Shown one piece after another: positions 49,746 through 62,598 of a DNA stretch of 64,000 nucleotides. Both the position numbers and the translations under genes were made by a program. This stretch comes from Promerops cafer. Taxonomy: Eukaryota; Chordata; Aves; Passeriformes; Nectariniidae. The notes beneath the pieces are model-generated. The model was given only the letters and a program-made list of their open reading frames with translations, had not been told where the DNA came from and searched no databases. Numbering within the stretch: the first letter of the stretch is position 1; each line of letters starts with the position of its first letter. The stretch covers positions 2,046,571 through 2,110,570 of the forward strand of contig VZSE01009483.1 of assembly GCA_013398275.1 (NCBI GenBank), written 5' to 3'.

Positions 49746-52700
49746 CTTTATCTGTTTTTTTATGTTAAAGCTTTAGATGAGCCCTGTCTTCTTATATAAA
49801 ATAATGTTCAGTATTGTCCGACAGTGTTGTATGTCCATTCCTTCTGGGACAATGTTAACAAAGTGCAGAAGATCAATGTGTGGACAAACAGAAAAGTTCT
49901 CTTCAATGGGACTTGTTTTCCCTCTAAATTATCAGCCAAACTGATTTTCAGTAGAAGCCCTGAATTTCTCTAAAAATTTGGTCTTGTGAAAACTTATTCT
50001 GAGGAATTCCAGCAGACACTGGAAGCTCTCTGGATGCTGGTTTTCCACATTTTTTATAGGACTTATGCTCCTAGTCCAGATTGATTATTGAATATCCATT
50101 CTGTTAATAATGATTGCTCATTTGGAAACTTCCTCTATTGCTGGATTGGCTGAAGGTCCCCTGCTTTATCTAGTTAAGATCAAAAAAACATCAAAAAGGG
50201 AAAGGCAGTACTTTTCCAGGTTTAATGCACATGGCAGTTCAAGATTTTTATTAGTCCAAGACAATTAAATTTAAAAAAAAAAAGGCCAATCCTTTGCTGT
50301 TGAAAATTAATACAGTATTATTGTCTTCAATTAATCCAGTTCTAGTAAGATGTGTATCTGGAACATTTTCAGGCATTGTTTATTTCTCAGGTTTTCTTTT
50401 TCAAAAGTAGTGGTGGTCAGTTTTACTGTGTGGGTGCGCTGCCTTTGGATCACACTGGGGTGGGTGATGTTGTTCTGAGCTTGCAGATTGTTAGTTAAAA
50501 TCCATGCTGTGATTCCAAAGTGGCTTAGCTGTATGTGGGCCTTTAATCACTTTAATCAAAAATAAGACCCAGCAGCAACTAGGAGGCATAAGATACTCTG
50601 CATTTCTCTAATTCAGACCAGAATGAGTTTGGTTATGGATTTAGTAGTCATAACATGAGGCACCTCTTGAAAATAAGTAAATAACTTCCACCACATTTTG
50701 AGATTATCCAGCTGGATCTTTCAGTGAAGGGAATGACAGTTCTCTATTTCCCCCCTTTGACCAGTAGCCCCTGTGGGTCAGCATGGCACTGCTAGCCTGT
50801 GCTGAATAGGTTTCAGAATTCCTTTCCATGAAGACTTTCTGGATGAGAAAGGACTGTCCTGAACCTTTACTGACTTCAGCATACAGACGACATCTGAACT
50901 TATTATGCAGGGTGAGTTTTTCCTTGCCTGAGGATGGTAGACGAATGGGAATTAGCCCGGAAACCTATTTCAATGCAAATTCCCTCCCTTTCTAGTGGGA
51001 TACTGATGTTAAAAATTTCTTCCATTAGTATTATTAGAGCATTCTTGGGATTAGGGGAGTTATTTTTTTATCTACCTTGCAAAACAGCATATGGAGTTTT
51101 GTGGCCTATCTGAAAAAAACTGTTCAAGCTTGAGGTTGTGGAATTTCCATCCAAACTACAGATCTGAGAATTTCCTGCACAGGATGACAAGTCTTAGCCT
51201 ATAGTCATTAGTTTGCACATACACAGGATGTAGCATGCATTTTTTACCCTGGGAACACCAGTGAGATGTGTAAGAATCATAAATGGATCAAAGTTCATGT
51301 TTCACCACTGAAAGAGGAATGCCACTTCCCAGCTAATAAATCCGTAGTTCTGATGTCATTACTTAGTTCCCTAGAGTGATTTTTTTCTTTTCAAATAGCC
51401 ATTATTAGATTTAGATTTCAGTCTGACTTCTCTGGCACATCTTCATTGTTCAATAGGTGCTAATGTCAGAGTCCCAACCTATCTGGCCAAGCTCTTTTTC
51501 TCTTCTCACCACCCACTGTCCTATGTGAAGAGTACAAATGTAGAGGTTTAAACCAAAAGCTTGTAGTTCAATAACTTGTCTCTTGCAGTTGCCAATAAGA
51601 AATGTCTAGGTTAATTCTGCACCTGATCTTGATCAATGGAAACATTTTCATAGCGAATGATGGATAAATGGTAGTTTTACTAGCAAATTGGAGAAGCAAT
51701 CAAAACCAGTTTGTATCACCATCCTCATCCTCTCAGACACTTTCTGTTGTATAAGGAAATTTAAAATCAGAGAGAGCTATGTGAGAACTGAAAATTGGTA
51801 TCACCATGAATACATTGTTAGTGTTTGCAAATAAATCATCTAGCTCCCCAAATTAGAGTACACTGACTGTATAAAAATATACAGTCTTTGTTTTTCATAA
51901 GCTTATGTAAAAGTAACATATCTAGAACTGCAGCACAGATGCTAAGTATTATGTAATTTGTGTTATGATGAGGGATGTTAATGAAAAAAGTGTGGGCTCT
52001 GTGGGGACATTGTTCTATGTCAATGTGAGGAAAGTGTAAAACAAATTCTCAGCACTTTCTAAAGTAGTAGTTGCATCTGCCTCCTTTCATATTAGGTTGC
52101 AGCTTATTTTGTCGGACACCTTTACAAAGTTAAATGAAACTTGTTATCAAGATTGATGTTGTCATGTCAATTAGGTGGTAGTCAGACTCAACATTTCTCC
52201 AACAACACTTGCTTTTAGTGACAGGGAAAAGGTTCTCATTTTCCTGTCATTGTCTTTGTAAATAGAAAGATTCTCAGAATTTTGTACCTTGAGATGAGGA
52301 GGTGGAGAGGTTAGAGGTGCTGAAATGGTTACAGAAATCATATACTCTAGTTGGAATTTTCTTTCAGCTTTTTACTTCCTATGAAACAGATGATATTTGG
52401 TTCCTCTGGGTAAGAATTTACATTCTTGTGTTTCTTCACGTAGCTGCAAGAAGCCACATCTGCTGTCTTGAGTTTCTGTGCAGAACAAATCCACCCTCTC
52501 TGAAGAGAGAGGGAGGAGATCTATTTTGTATTGCCTGTACAAGGCAAAGAGAAGGTGATGTGAGGATGCCCCTAGCTGGGTTCATCAGTCTCTTTGAGGC
52601 CAGTTTCTTGTACAAAAATCGGGAGGCCGAAGTAAAGACAGTCCAGAGTCATTTCCCCAGAACAATCCTTACAGATCTTGTGTCAGATTTTTCCATCTGC

Positions 52701-55700
52701 TTGAAGCTCCCCATCACACAGGCTTTTCTCTGATGCAATTCATAGAGATCATGAACTCAGAGCAAAGAGGAAATGGTGATGAAGTGGTAGGGTTGTGAAT
52801 AAATCTTGTTCTGCATCCCTATGGTAAAATCTACCATTCAAAGACAAAAGTTTCTGCATGGGAGAATTGCTACTAAGCCAGGACTCTCAAAGTGTGGTTT
52901 TCTTGCAGGATCCCAAAGGATACTTCATTTTTAATTCCAGAGAGCCAATAGTCATTAACTGTGATTGTGGTTTTGGCTTCTCTGCTCATTCCCACATTCA
53001 GTTTCAGATCTGAGTCTGTTTTGAAGCCTGGAAACATGCCTCTGCAAACAGAAAACCAAAGCTCTTAAAACCTTGGAAATCTTGTATGGGAATTGCCTGT
53101 TTTGAAGAAATCCTTGTGATTGAGTCATTAACAGTCCATGGCAGTTCATGTGTGTGCACATGCCATTTCACAGTGCTATCTCCTCCTCTGCTTACAGTGT
53201 TCTTAAGCCCAACAGCAGGATTGGGCATATTTAACATCCACCTTCCATTTTTTCCTGTATAAAGCAAGCAGTGAAAAACCATGATATGCTGCATGCATTT
53301 AAAAGTATCAGCACTGCACTAAGATGTAAACTCTGATAACCAATTTCTTGCTCTGAATAGATCCTTCTCTCAAGCAATTTAAAAATGAATGAAAAAAATA
53401 GCACCCAAAACTGCTCTGTTGAGTTGCAGATGAGTCTGAGACCTGCATTGGTTGCTGGGGCAAGTTGAATTGCTGGACAGCTTTGTGATTCTTCATCTGC
53501 CACAAGCTGTCACATGTACATGCTTCATGCAAACAGTCCTGTCAATGAGTCTGTAATCCAGCAGCAGCATTGTAAATGTAGGACATATTTTGAGTTTTCC
53601 TCTTCTAGTCTCGGGCCACTACCTCACCTCTGCTGAGTGCTCAGAGCTCACTGAGGAGAGCTGGTTCCCTGTCCTAATACACTCTCAGAGCTTCTGGCTT
53701 CCTTTCTGGATTCTGGTGATCTTTTTGCAAAATTGTGCATGTGTAGTATCAGAAATAGCAACGTGCTTAAATTAGCAACAAAACAAGAAGCTAAAAAAAG
53801 CTTGTCAAATTCAGAGATGGTTCCTTTCCCTCAAGGTAGTACATTATTCATAATGCTGTACAGGACTGAGGGTGCCAGTGACAGGAGAGGCTATGGATGA
53901 ATTGAAGATGCTGAGTGTGCAGTAGACTCAACTAGTTAGAGTTGATCGCCTTCTGCTACTGTTAATAATTCCATCATCTTGCATGCTGTGTCCTGCTCTT
54001 GGTCAGGGTTCTGCTCTCCAAAAGACTTCCACTTTCCTTCCCTTAGCACACTGTATGTGACATAGGGAATGATTCTTATTGTTGTTCTAATTAGCCTATA
54101 TTGTTGACACAGCTGCTTATATCTAAAGAAAAACTGGGGCTAAAGGGCTGGTCTTGCTCTTCTTTCAGCAAAGACAAAATTGCTACAGTGTTGCAGCAGG
54201 CACTCACATCCTTAGAGAGGGAAAAGACCACAGTGCAAGTTATCACTGGTGGATTTGGGTGAAGTCAGTGCATTAACAGCCCGTGGCATGTTTTTAGCTT
54301 CCACAAGCACCAAATTTATCTGTGCAGATAGGAGTTACTCCTTAACGACGTTATTAATTTGCAATGCATGAGCAGGCTTACAACAAAAATCTGTGAAGTG
54401 TTTAACCTCATATACATGATTGATCTTTTGTGGCTTGGCTGTTAATCATGCTTGAAAGCAAGAGAAACAGTGAAACTGAGGAATGCAGCAATTCAGTCGC
54501 AGGCAATGTATCATTCACCTCTGCAGATGCTAACTTGCTCCTGTGGCTTAGAAAGATTGACCTCCCCTTATCTGTGGTCCAGGTTAGTGTCACTGTGTCA
54601 CTATAGCAACAAAGTAGCCTCTGAAAACAGCATGAGACATCTCGGTCTGCTTCCCTCTGGGCTTGGGTTCACATTAGAGAGCCCAATACAACATGTGATG
54701 CAAAGTGGCAACTTTGCTGGCAGCCTTAACAAAATGATCAGCAGCGCCTTCAGCTGTCTGGCCCTCTTTGGCATGCCAACCATCAAAGTTTCTTTTGAAA
54801 ACTGGAGGACAGGTAAGCACTTCAGGCACTTGTCCCCCCTACTTTAGAAAGAGTATGAGGCTGCCTAAATCCTTGAGTGTGCTTAACTTTCTCAGTGACC
54901 ACAGATGGCAAACTTAGAGTGTTTTTTAAGATGGCCAAGATAAGTGAGACCGATCCCACTGAATTACATTCTTTTCAGCCCAAGCGCTGTGTCTCAAATT
55001 TTCTGTTGTGCTGCTTCTCAGCATCTTGCACTGGCCAAAATAAATTGAATCAATCTATGTGTCAGAGGGATAGATAAGCATATTCCAAGATAAACAAAGT
55101 GTTACCACTGTAGCCATGGTGACTGTCATGAACATGGGCTACTGCGGTTCTGCAAGTCCCTCCTGGTGTCTGAACCCTTTGCATATGATACCAGCACTGC
55201 CAGTCACAACTCTGGGATGCCATTAGGAGTGTGATTTAGAAAAGGTTTTGAGCTTTGAGCCCCTAGCCCAGTCATGCAAAACCTGTGTGCCATGTTCACC
55301 TGAGCTGTATGCCAGAATGCCTGCATACACCTTAACCTGTAGTCGAGATGGTAATAACATACATAGATTCTAAAGAACAGAGAGATAGTTGCCAGGGTAT
55401 CATCAACACACATTTTTTTTTTTTGCTTTTGTGATTTTGTAGGCCCAAAATCAACTTTCTATTAGCAGAAGGTCTCACACTGAGCTACTTGTTTTCTAGG
55501 TAATTATTCCTTAGCAATATTCTCTAATGACTACTCTTGAAGCAATAAATAAAGCCATGCTAATGTCTTGTGTGTAGGCTCCTGTACAACACCTGTCACC
55601 CTAACAAACCACTTTTCAGCAGGACATTAAATGTCAGAATAACACCCTGACATGTACTGTTTATTCTTCCATCCTCTTCCTCAGAGAAGAAGAGCATGTA

Positions 55701-58200
55701 ATGGGATAATTTGATTTCTTGAGGTGTTTTTTTTTGGTAAGTTTTCTAAAAGTATATGTTGCTACTTACTTAAATAAGAAAGAGCAAAATCAGAACTATA
55801 GACCAGAATTAGAAAAGAGTTTTGGACGTAAACAGTATTTTAAAAGATTGCCCACTGAGTAAGACTAGTCTCACATCCTAGAAACATGGGAAGAAGTATG
55901 GGTAATAGATGTAAGATATACCCAGGAATGATAAATAAGAGTAATAAACCAGGCCGGTATATACAATGGATGACTTCTGTTTTCTACACAACAGTAAATA
56001 GATGCTAAAACTGATTACTACCCACAGAGGGCAAATACTGTTTAATCCATTTTGGCATTTGTTTATTACCAGTACATCCCTAAGGTATTATTTTTTTCCT
56101 TCCCTAATGAGATTGGAACATGCTGTTAAGTCAATATCAGAGTTTCTGAACTTATTGCAAAAGAACAAGCTTAGGAATAAATAACTATCAAGGAGAGATT
56201 TTTTTAAGATGTGAGCCGTTGCATGAGAGAACAGATCATATGGAAAAGAAACAAAAAGGAGGTGCTGACAGGTATATTTATTTTAGAAGTTTCTATGGCA
56301 CTTATGGTTGATTGAAATAATTCTGAAACTGTACACTGAAAGCGTGGCTTCCCAGTTCAGATTATTTGCATTTCTTAAGAAGAAGGAGGTAAAGTTTTTA
56401 AAGTCACATTAAGGGGCATACTTCTCAATCCCATTTTCTCTGCTTAAACACAAGCTCTTTCTGAAAGTTGAATCTTAGTTTGCTGAATGATCCTGAGCTT
56501 CTAAATGCCTAAATAAGTTTTGGAAATGTGGGTTATAAATACCCTCTCTTAAGTTAAGTCCCATGTACTTGTCAGTGTTTAAGTGTGTAAGCATTCCTCT
56601 CTGGAAACTTCTTGTAGGTCCTGCAAGTGTATAAATAAGAAGCATCTGAAGAAAGTGAAGTCTGTGTGTAGGATTGGGCAGCTGTACAGAGATATGGTGC
56701 TGATGTTAGCTTTCATCTATTTGGAAGCTGGATGATGCAGAGGTTATTCATACAAAGGGCAAGAAAGTACTGCATGTAGTGTCATGAACTCTGAGGGTGT
56801 AAGGTTGAATTTTAGAGTCTATAATCCTTAAAGTTTTTGTGGAATTGCATGAGAAATGCATGATTTTTGAGTTTTTTTATTTTAAGTAAGAGATGAATCT
56901 CTACTTAGAGAGAAAAATTGTGGGGGAAAAAAGAAAATCTAGAAACTCTAAATGCAAAATGCAAAGAGTGTCCTGCTTTTTTGTATTATTTGGCTTTTCT
57001 GGAGGTAGGAATAAGAATTCCTCCACAAGTTTCAATACTAAATGCAACACTAGATGTGAAACAGGACAAGTGAGGTACTTTGCCAACTGGAAATTTGGAG
57101 GTGGTAGTAAGAATGTCTTTTTAAAAGTATATAGGGATAAAGGTTAGCACTTTTTAAAAAAATGGAGACTGCTTTGCTCTGTAAGTAAATGTTGTTTAGA
57201 AACATCTAAACAGAAAGAAAGCTTGGAATATTGTTGTATTGTATCCATAATTAAAAGGTACAAAGTCTGTGAGATAATCTGCAGTTCACATCCTTTCTTC
57301 AGAAACAGTCCTATGTATGGAGTTTTCAAATGCCCGTTCAACCAAGAGTTGTCTGTAGTAAATTTCCAAGGAAGCAGTATTTTACCCAGCAGCTTCTGCA
57401 GAAATGCCATGAGGATCATGTTGGGTAAGGCTGAAATTTAACTCAGTTGTTTAGAGCTTAGTAAGAGATACAGAGCATCCCAAAGCCAAGCTTTAAATGT
57501 GCTTGCTGACAGGACAGCATTGTGCCTTTTACTGAAGTCTAAACAAAACTGATTCTAGACAAAACTCCCATCCTAATATATGACATTTATACTGCCTTGC
57601 CAGAAAATTAGGACTTCACTAAGTTGCAGCCATTAATGTCTTTGATGCTAGAATATTCCTTATTATTCTTACGTCTCACTATGCCCAAGTCTCACTGAGG
57701 TCCTCTAGAGAACCAAAGGTTTGGGAAGTTGCTGTAAATAGGAGTGAAATTCAGCTGATCTGCATTTAGGTATCTAAAACTTATGTCTGGTCTGAGCTAG
57801 TCAGGTCAGTTCCTTCTACAGTCAGTGCAGACATCCTGGCATTAGCTGCCGTGCTGTTGGTGAGATGGATTCCACTGCTGTTGAGAATAAGAGGATGTAA
57901 AGGATACAACATCAAATACCTCTGGAGACAAAGACACTGGGGCAAGGGCCAGGCTTCAGCCAGAGATTCAAAGGGTTGTGACAGTAAAATTATTAATATA
58001 TAAGATTTTAGAACTCTGTCTAGGGGGTTTATTCTAGTTATAAGAACATTCCTTTCAACTTAAAACTAACAATCTGTGATTGTTGCTAACTCCCCACTTT
58101 TGCTCTAAGACAGCACTAGTGCATTATCTGATGTATTCACCAAGAGCCATCTCTCCAAACCATCATGTTATTTACTGCTTGATTCCTTCTTGGAATAGCT
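49746..58200. other. 3' flank of GUCY1A2 or distal 3' UTR, no gene recognised
   Basis: No exon, RNA gene or CR1 copy could be recognised here. The longer open frames (52302-52733 +, 143 codons; 54452-54847 +, 131 codons) have no domain, splice structure or codon pattern that supports them. Further AATAAA hexamers at 51830-51835 and 52798-52803 could serve longer GUCY1A2 transcripts. Two RFX X-box-like sites lie at 54597-54610 and 55110-55123. Confidence 0.6.
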
Positions 58201-58210
58201 ACTTAATAAA

Positions 58211-58305
58211 TCCATCCATCCATCCATCCATCCATCCATCCATCCATCCATCCATCCATCCATCCATCCATCCATCCATCCATCCACCCATCCATCCATC
58301 CATCC
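58211..58305. repeat. (ATCC)n tetranucleotide microsatellite, about 24 units
   Basis: CCAT repeated for about 95 bases with one interruption (CCACCC near 58285). The pattern forces open reading frames in several phases (repeated IHPS on +, DGWM on -), which are artefacts. Confidence 0.97.
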
Positions 58306-58358
58306 CAGAAATGTGTATCTTTTATTTTAACATTGAAATGGTAAATTTTCCTCACCAA

Positions 58359-58382
58359 TTTTTTTTTTTTTTTTTTTTTTTT
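58359..58382. repeat. 24-base T run
   Basis: Uninterrupted T run about 50 bases after the ATCC microsatellite, so two unstable simple repeats sit side by side. Confidence 0.95.
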
Positions 58383-59814
58383 AGCAGTATATAGGTCAGT
58401 GTCTGCAATCACTTGGGAAAGAAAGGGTAGCAGAGGGTGAGGTGCTGGCTGGAGGTTCTCTTGCTATGATCATAGCTACTAAAGCTTCTATCTGGCCTGT
58501 CCTGAATCATACTTGTGTTGTGATGCACTTGGAGCACCCAGATTCTCGGACAGGAGCTTGTGTCAGGCTCTGAACCAGAGAGGAGTGGGAAGAACCAGGG
58601 CTGCCACTCTGCTACGCTGCTCCCATATGTTTCTCTTCTGTTTGCAGTTGCCATTCTGATGCTTAGACATCTGTGGTGATTTTCATTGCGGTCATGGTCC
58701 GTGGGAAAGTTCCTCTTGAGAAGAATCGAGAGTATGCAGCCCTCCACACTGTGAACTGTTACTCTCCAGAGAAAAGGATTAGAAATAGTATTGTCCTCAA
58801 GAGCTGAGAAAACTTGCAGATTTTCCATGTAGAGTAAACAGTTTCTATAATTACCCGGAAAACAAAACAGAGAGGCAGAGTTGTGCAGCAGGGCCAGCCC
58901 ATCTCATACACACTGCTGTGATAATGAAATCCAAACCCTGTGGAATTGCAGGCACATTATTCTCACTTGCTTTAAAGGTCAGCTAAGAAGCTGATTTCTC
59001 AAACGGGCTCATAGCTCTGAGACAACGTAGCACTAGTCATTTCTTCCAACAAATTGCAGTTGTCAGAGAAACTGGATTAGTAGCTCATGGAGCTAAAAAT
59101 ACACACTATGGGCTTGCCAGAGAAGGGTGAATTCAGTGACAGAGGTGAAGGTACATCAAAATATCATAACATCTGGAGAAAAAGCGACAAAAAATGCTCA
59201 AATGAAAGCAAGTTAGCCATAAAATTACATTTAAAACAATTACAATCACAAAGAAGAAGAATGACAAGGTTTAGTCTTAATTCTGTTTTATTCACCTTCT
59301 AAATCCACCTTGCAGTTTCTGTTTTTTCTGCTGAATCAGTTTGGCCACAGTCCCTTCAAAGTTCAGTACCTCAAGTCATGTACCGAAAGTCACGTTAAAG
59401 CCATTATTTGAATACTGAAAAGAAGTTTTTGGCTTGACATTTCCATTTTCTTCACAGGAGGGAGGAGGAGATAATTTATTGCTAAATTTATTCAACTGAA
59501 AAATAAAAACTAAACTCCCAAAACCCAAATCTAATAACAGAGCTACAGTGAAAGCAAATTTCCAAACTTAAGTGTATCTTTACTAAAACGTGGGTAATTA
59601 TTTTCCCTTGCCTCAGATATTTGCATTTTAAAGAATTCTCCTCTGTGCCATGATTTTGCAACGTCATATTGCATCTTGCTTGGCTTTAACAAACTGAACA
59701 AAACAAACCACTTCTTTATTCTTCATTCTTTTTTAATTACATACTTTCTGCAGCAGGGCAATTCCACCATACTGTGTATGACCCTGAAGGAGCAGCAGTC
59801 CACTGCAGATAGGG

Positions 59815-59871
59815 TTTGGTCAGGTGAAAAATTCCTCAGCCTGTTTGGTCAAGGTGAAAAATTCCTCAAGG
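59815..59871. repeat. Two-copy tandem repeat, about 29 bp
   Basis: TTTGGTCAGGTGAAAAATTCCTCAGCCTG is followed directly by TTTGGTCAAGGTGAAAAATTCCTCAAGG. The copies differ by an inserted A and at their ends. Confidence 0.85.
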
Positions 59872-61690
59872 TACAGGCTGGGTCTCAGCTGAAAACAGGA
59901 CTGGCAGTACTTGCATGCAGTTTCTACTATGACTTAAGTAATTCTTTTTATTATGTATTCACAAGCTGACCTATGCATAGCTCAGGAATAACCTTCACCA
60001 CTTTCTTTAGAAATTCTGTAGTATGTGTCTTTTCTGCACACCTGTTATGAAATCTCTGCATTTCAGATCTGAAGCACTGACAAGTGTAGTGTATAAATAA
60101 TAACTTGTGTCAGTGAAGCAAATCACTGTGAAAAATATTTGTAAAGTATTTATGCTCATTGTCTTTTGGATGTCTTATAAACTAGAGCTCTTTTTGCAAA
60201 TTTTTCTTTTTGCGGAAGTCCTCATTGTAAAAGAGGTCAAGAGTAATCTTGATTTTGGGATTTAATTAGCATCAATGCAGTTTATCTGGCATTCAGTGTG
60301 TCCCATTATCACCAGAATGTTAAGGTTCAGTGGTGGAACAGAAATGTCAGGACAAGAAGCACCAGCAGTTATCTGCATCGCACATCCTACACATTATCTA
60401 TGGCATTCCATGGCATACTTTGAATTTTATAGAACATGATATGACCGCTTAAATTTGTAGAAATGTAGTTAGGGATAAATAATACAAAATATGTGGACAT
60501 TGTCTGATAGCTATCTTGAGATATTACGGACATATTGTCACCTACCCTTGGGATTACTCAAAACGAAATCATTCACTTTTAGCATCCATCCTTATTTCAG
60601 TGAAAAGCATGGCCATCTTCATCCCTTTAGATTTTAAACTTCAGTTTCTTTAAAGCCCAGAGATTAATGACATAAGTATTTTCCAGCTAAGTATTTTAAG
60701 AGAACAGTAACTGTTTTGTTTGTTTGGGTTTTTTTTCCTGAATATGGTGGGCTCCACTGCTAAGACTGACTACATTCCTTCTTGATAGAAGCTTAACCTT
60801 TCCCAGTTTACTAAAATTCTGCTAAAGCTCTTCTTTGCATGATCCCATAGTGTTTTGAAGAGGCTATGTGTATTCTGCTTGTGCAAGTCACAGGTGCAAC
60901 ATATAAATATTAAGGTTGGACTGGAGAGTCCAACCAATTATTTCACAGCCTCAAATAATCCCTGTACTCTCTTTGCCACTTTGCTCTGTCTCTATGGCCA
61001 ACCTCAGAGAAGGAACTGAGTGCTACTAAAAATAATCTACTGGTTTATATTTATATATTTCAGTGGGATTACTTTGTAATAAGGAGAAACTTTTGCAAAA
61101 CAAGCTCATTCAGTTTCTTCCCAAATCCTTTGAGAACAAATTGAACTTTGCATGCAGTATCTTGCCTAGAAGAAGTGATAACAATTTTCCAGTTGTCTGT
61201 GACTGTGATTCTGAATCTCCCTTCTAATCAGGAGTCATGAAATTCAAGAAAGTGTGAATGGAAAGTAATTTCTGATACTTGTTTAACCAATTTTTCCAGG
61301 AACGAGCTGAAATTGGTGATTTAACTGGTGATTCATTCAGGCTCATCTTCATTTCCTCTGAAAGTAATGCTAGAGGACAATTAACTTTGATGCCTTAGAG
61401 TCGTATCTTTCAACTTTTCCCTTTAATTTCAGTGTTGCCAAAGTAAAATCTGAGGGCTAAATCCTATCTAAGGTGGTCACAAACATCTGTAATACAGAGC
61501 CAGACATATGTGAAGATAGCTTGGATTATTGTAGGAAGATGGATTTTCACCTGAGTTCATGATGCTCAGTTCTGGAAGTGGGAATTTTAGGAAGAGTTAT
61601 TAGCCGCCCATTGCTGGTGTGTCATTTACTGAGAGCAGACCAAAGGGGCAGAACTGTTCAGTAGAGTGCAGTTTAAATTTCAGCTTTATG

Positions 61691-61718
61691 AATGCTGTGA
61701 ATTGCTGTGAATTGCTGA
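61691..61718. repeat. Three-copy 10-base tandem repeat
   Basis: AATGCTGTGA, ATTGCTGTGA, ATTGCTG(ATT): three nearly identical units in a row. Confidence 0.8.
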
Positions 61719-62583
61719 TTGTCTTGTTTCTGTTTCTGGATGCTGGATAAAAATATTTGGTCCTCCTAAAATGTGAAGATTGACCACCTCAAAGCCTGCA
61801 CTCCTGTGGAAATGGACAAATATCCATCCCCTGGGTGCAAATGCTTTTTGTGTAGTTCTGTAATACTGTTTTAGTGTTGTCTTATGAAGCTTATCTGAAG
61901 AGACTTGTACAAGCATTCTGCACTAATAAGATTTCAACCTTGCACTATCAACAGTGGTTGCTCAGCATTAAAATAATCTTAGATGCCATTAAAGAATACT
62001 AGAGCTCTATCAGGATTTAGAGCACTGAGATGTTTGTGAACCTGAACCTGTTTGTATAAAATTTCTTACAGACAAAGGATAATCTAATTAATGACAGTAT
62101 TTCCATTTTAGTAATACACAGAGGAGGTAAGGCAGTGTCCCTAGAGATTTCTGTCAACTTAATAATTAAGAGATTAATTGTAGTACTCTGTAAATCTGAA
62201 CATTATTTTAAAACATCAGCCTGCGATCAACTGGGAAGGGATAGGGTGGGTTAGAGTTTTACCCTCAGATGGCATGATCAGAAAAGCTCAGAAAGCATAT
62301 AAGCCAGGATCTTCCCACACTGAAATCAAGGGATTAATTGCACAATTGCATCTGATTACTTTTCCTGTAACTAGCTGTTCAGCAAAGGAATCCACCTGCC
62401 AGCAGAAGCAGAGTCCATACAAACTATCACATGCTGCATTTCAGTTTTTTTATTGGGATTTGTTTGGCAGACTTAGTGGTCTGGAATTTCCAGTAAGTAC
62501 ATCTGGTTGAAAGTTGCTATTTCAGTTATGACTGCTTCCCCAAACCAACTGAACTTATTACTAACCAAAGACTTACCTACTTG

Positions 62584-62598
62584 AAAAAAAAAAAAAAA
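62584..62598 (+). repeat. 15-base A run
   Basis: Homopolymer A15 followed by TAAAAA; simple repeat. Confidence 0.9.

Noticed and set aside
52302..52733. 143-codon + strand open frame
   Set aside because: No recognisable domain, no splice signals or start context, mixed composition; it lies in the 3' flank, where such frames arise by chance.
54452..54847. 131-codon + strand open frame (possible exon)
   Set aside because: No known motif. The GC-richer composition explains the open frame; kept only as a possible regulatory patch.
58080..58412. IHPS and DGWM repeat proteins
   Set aside because: Translations of the ATCC microsatellite in different frames.
58409..58828. 139-codon minus-strand open frame
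   Set aside because: No domain or repeat similarity recognised, and it starts and ends without gene signals.
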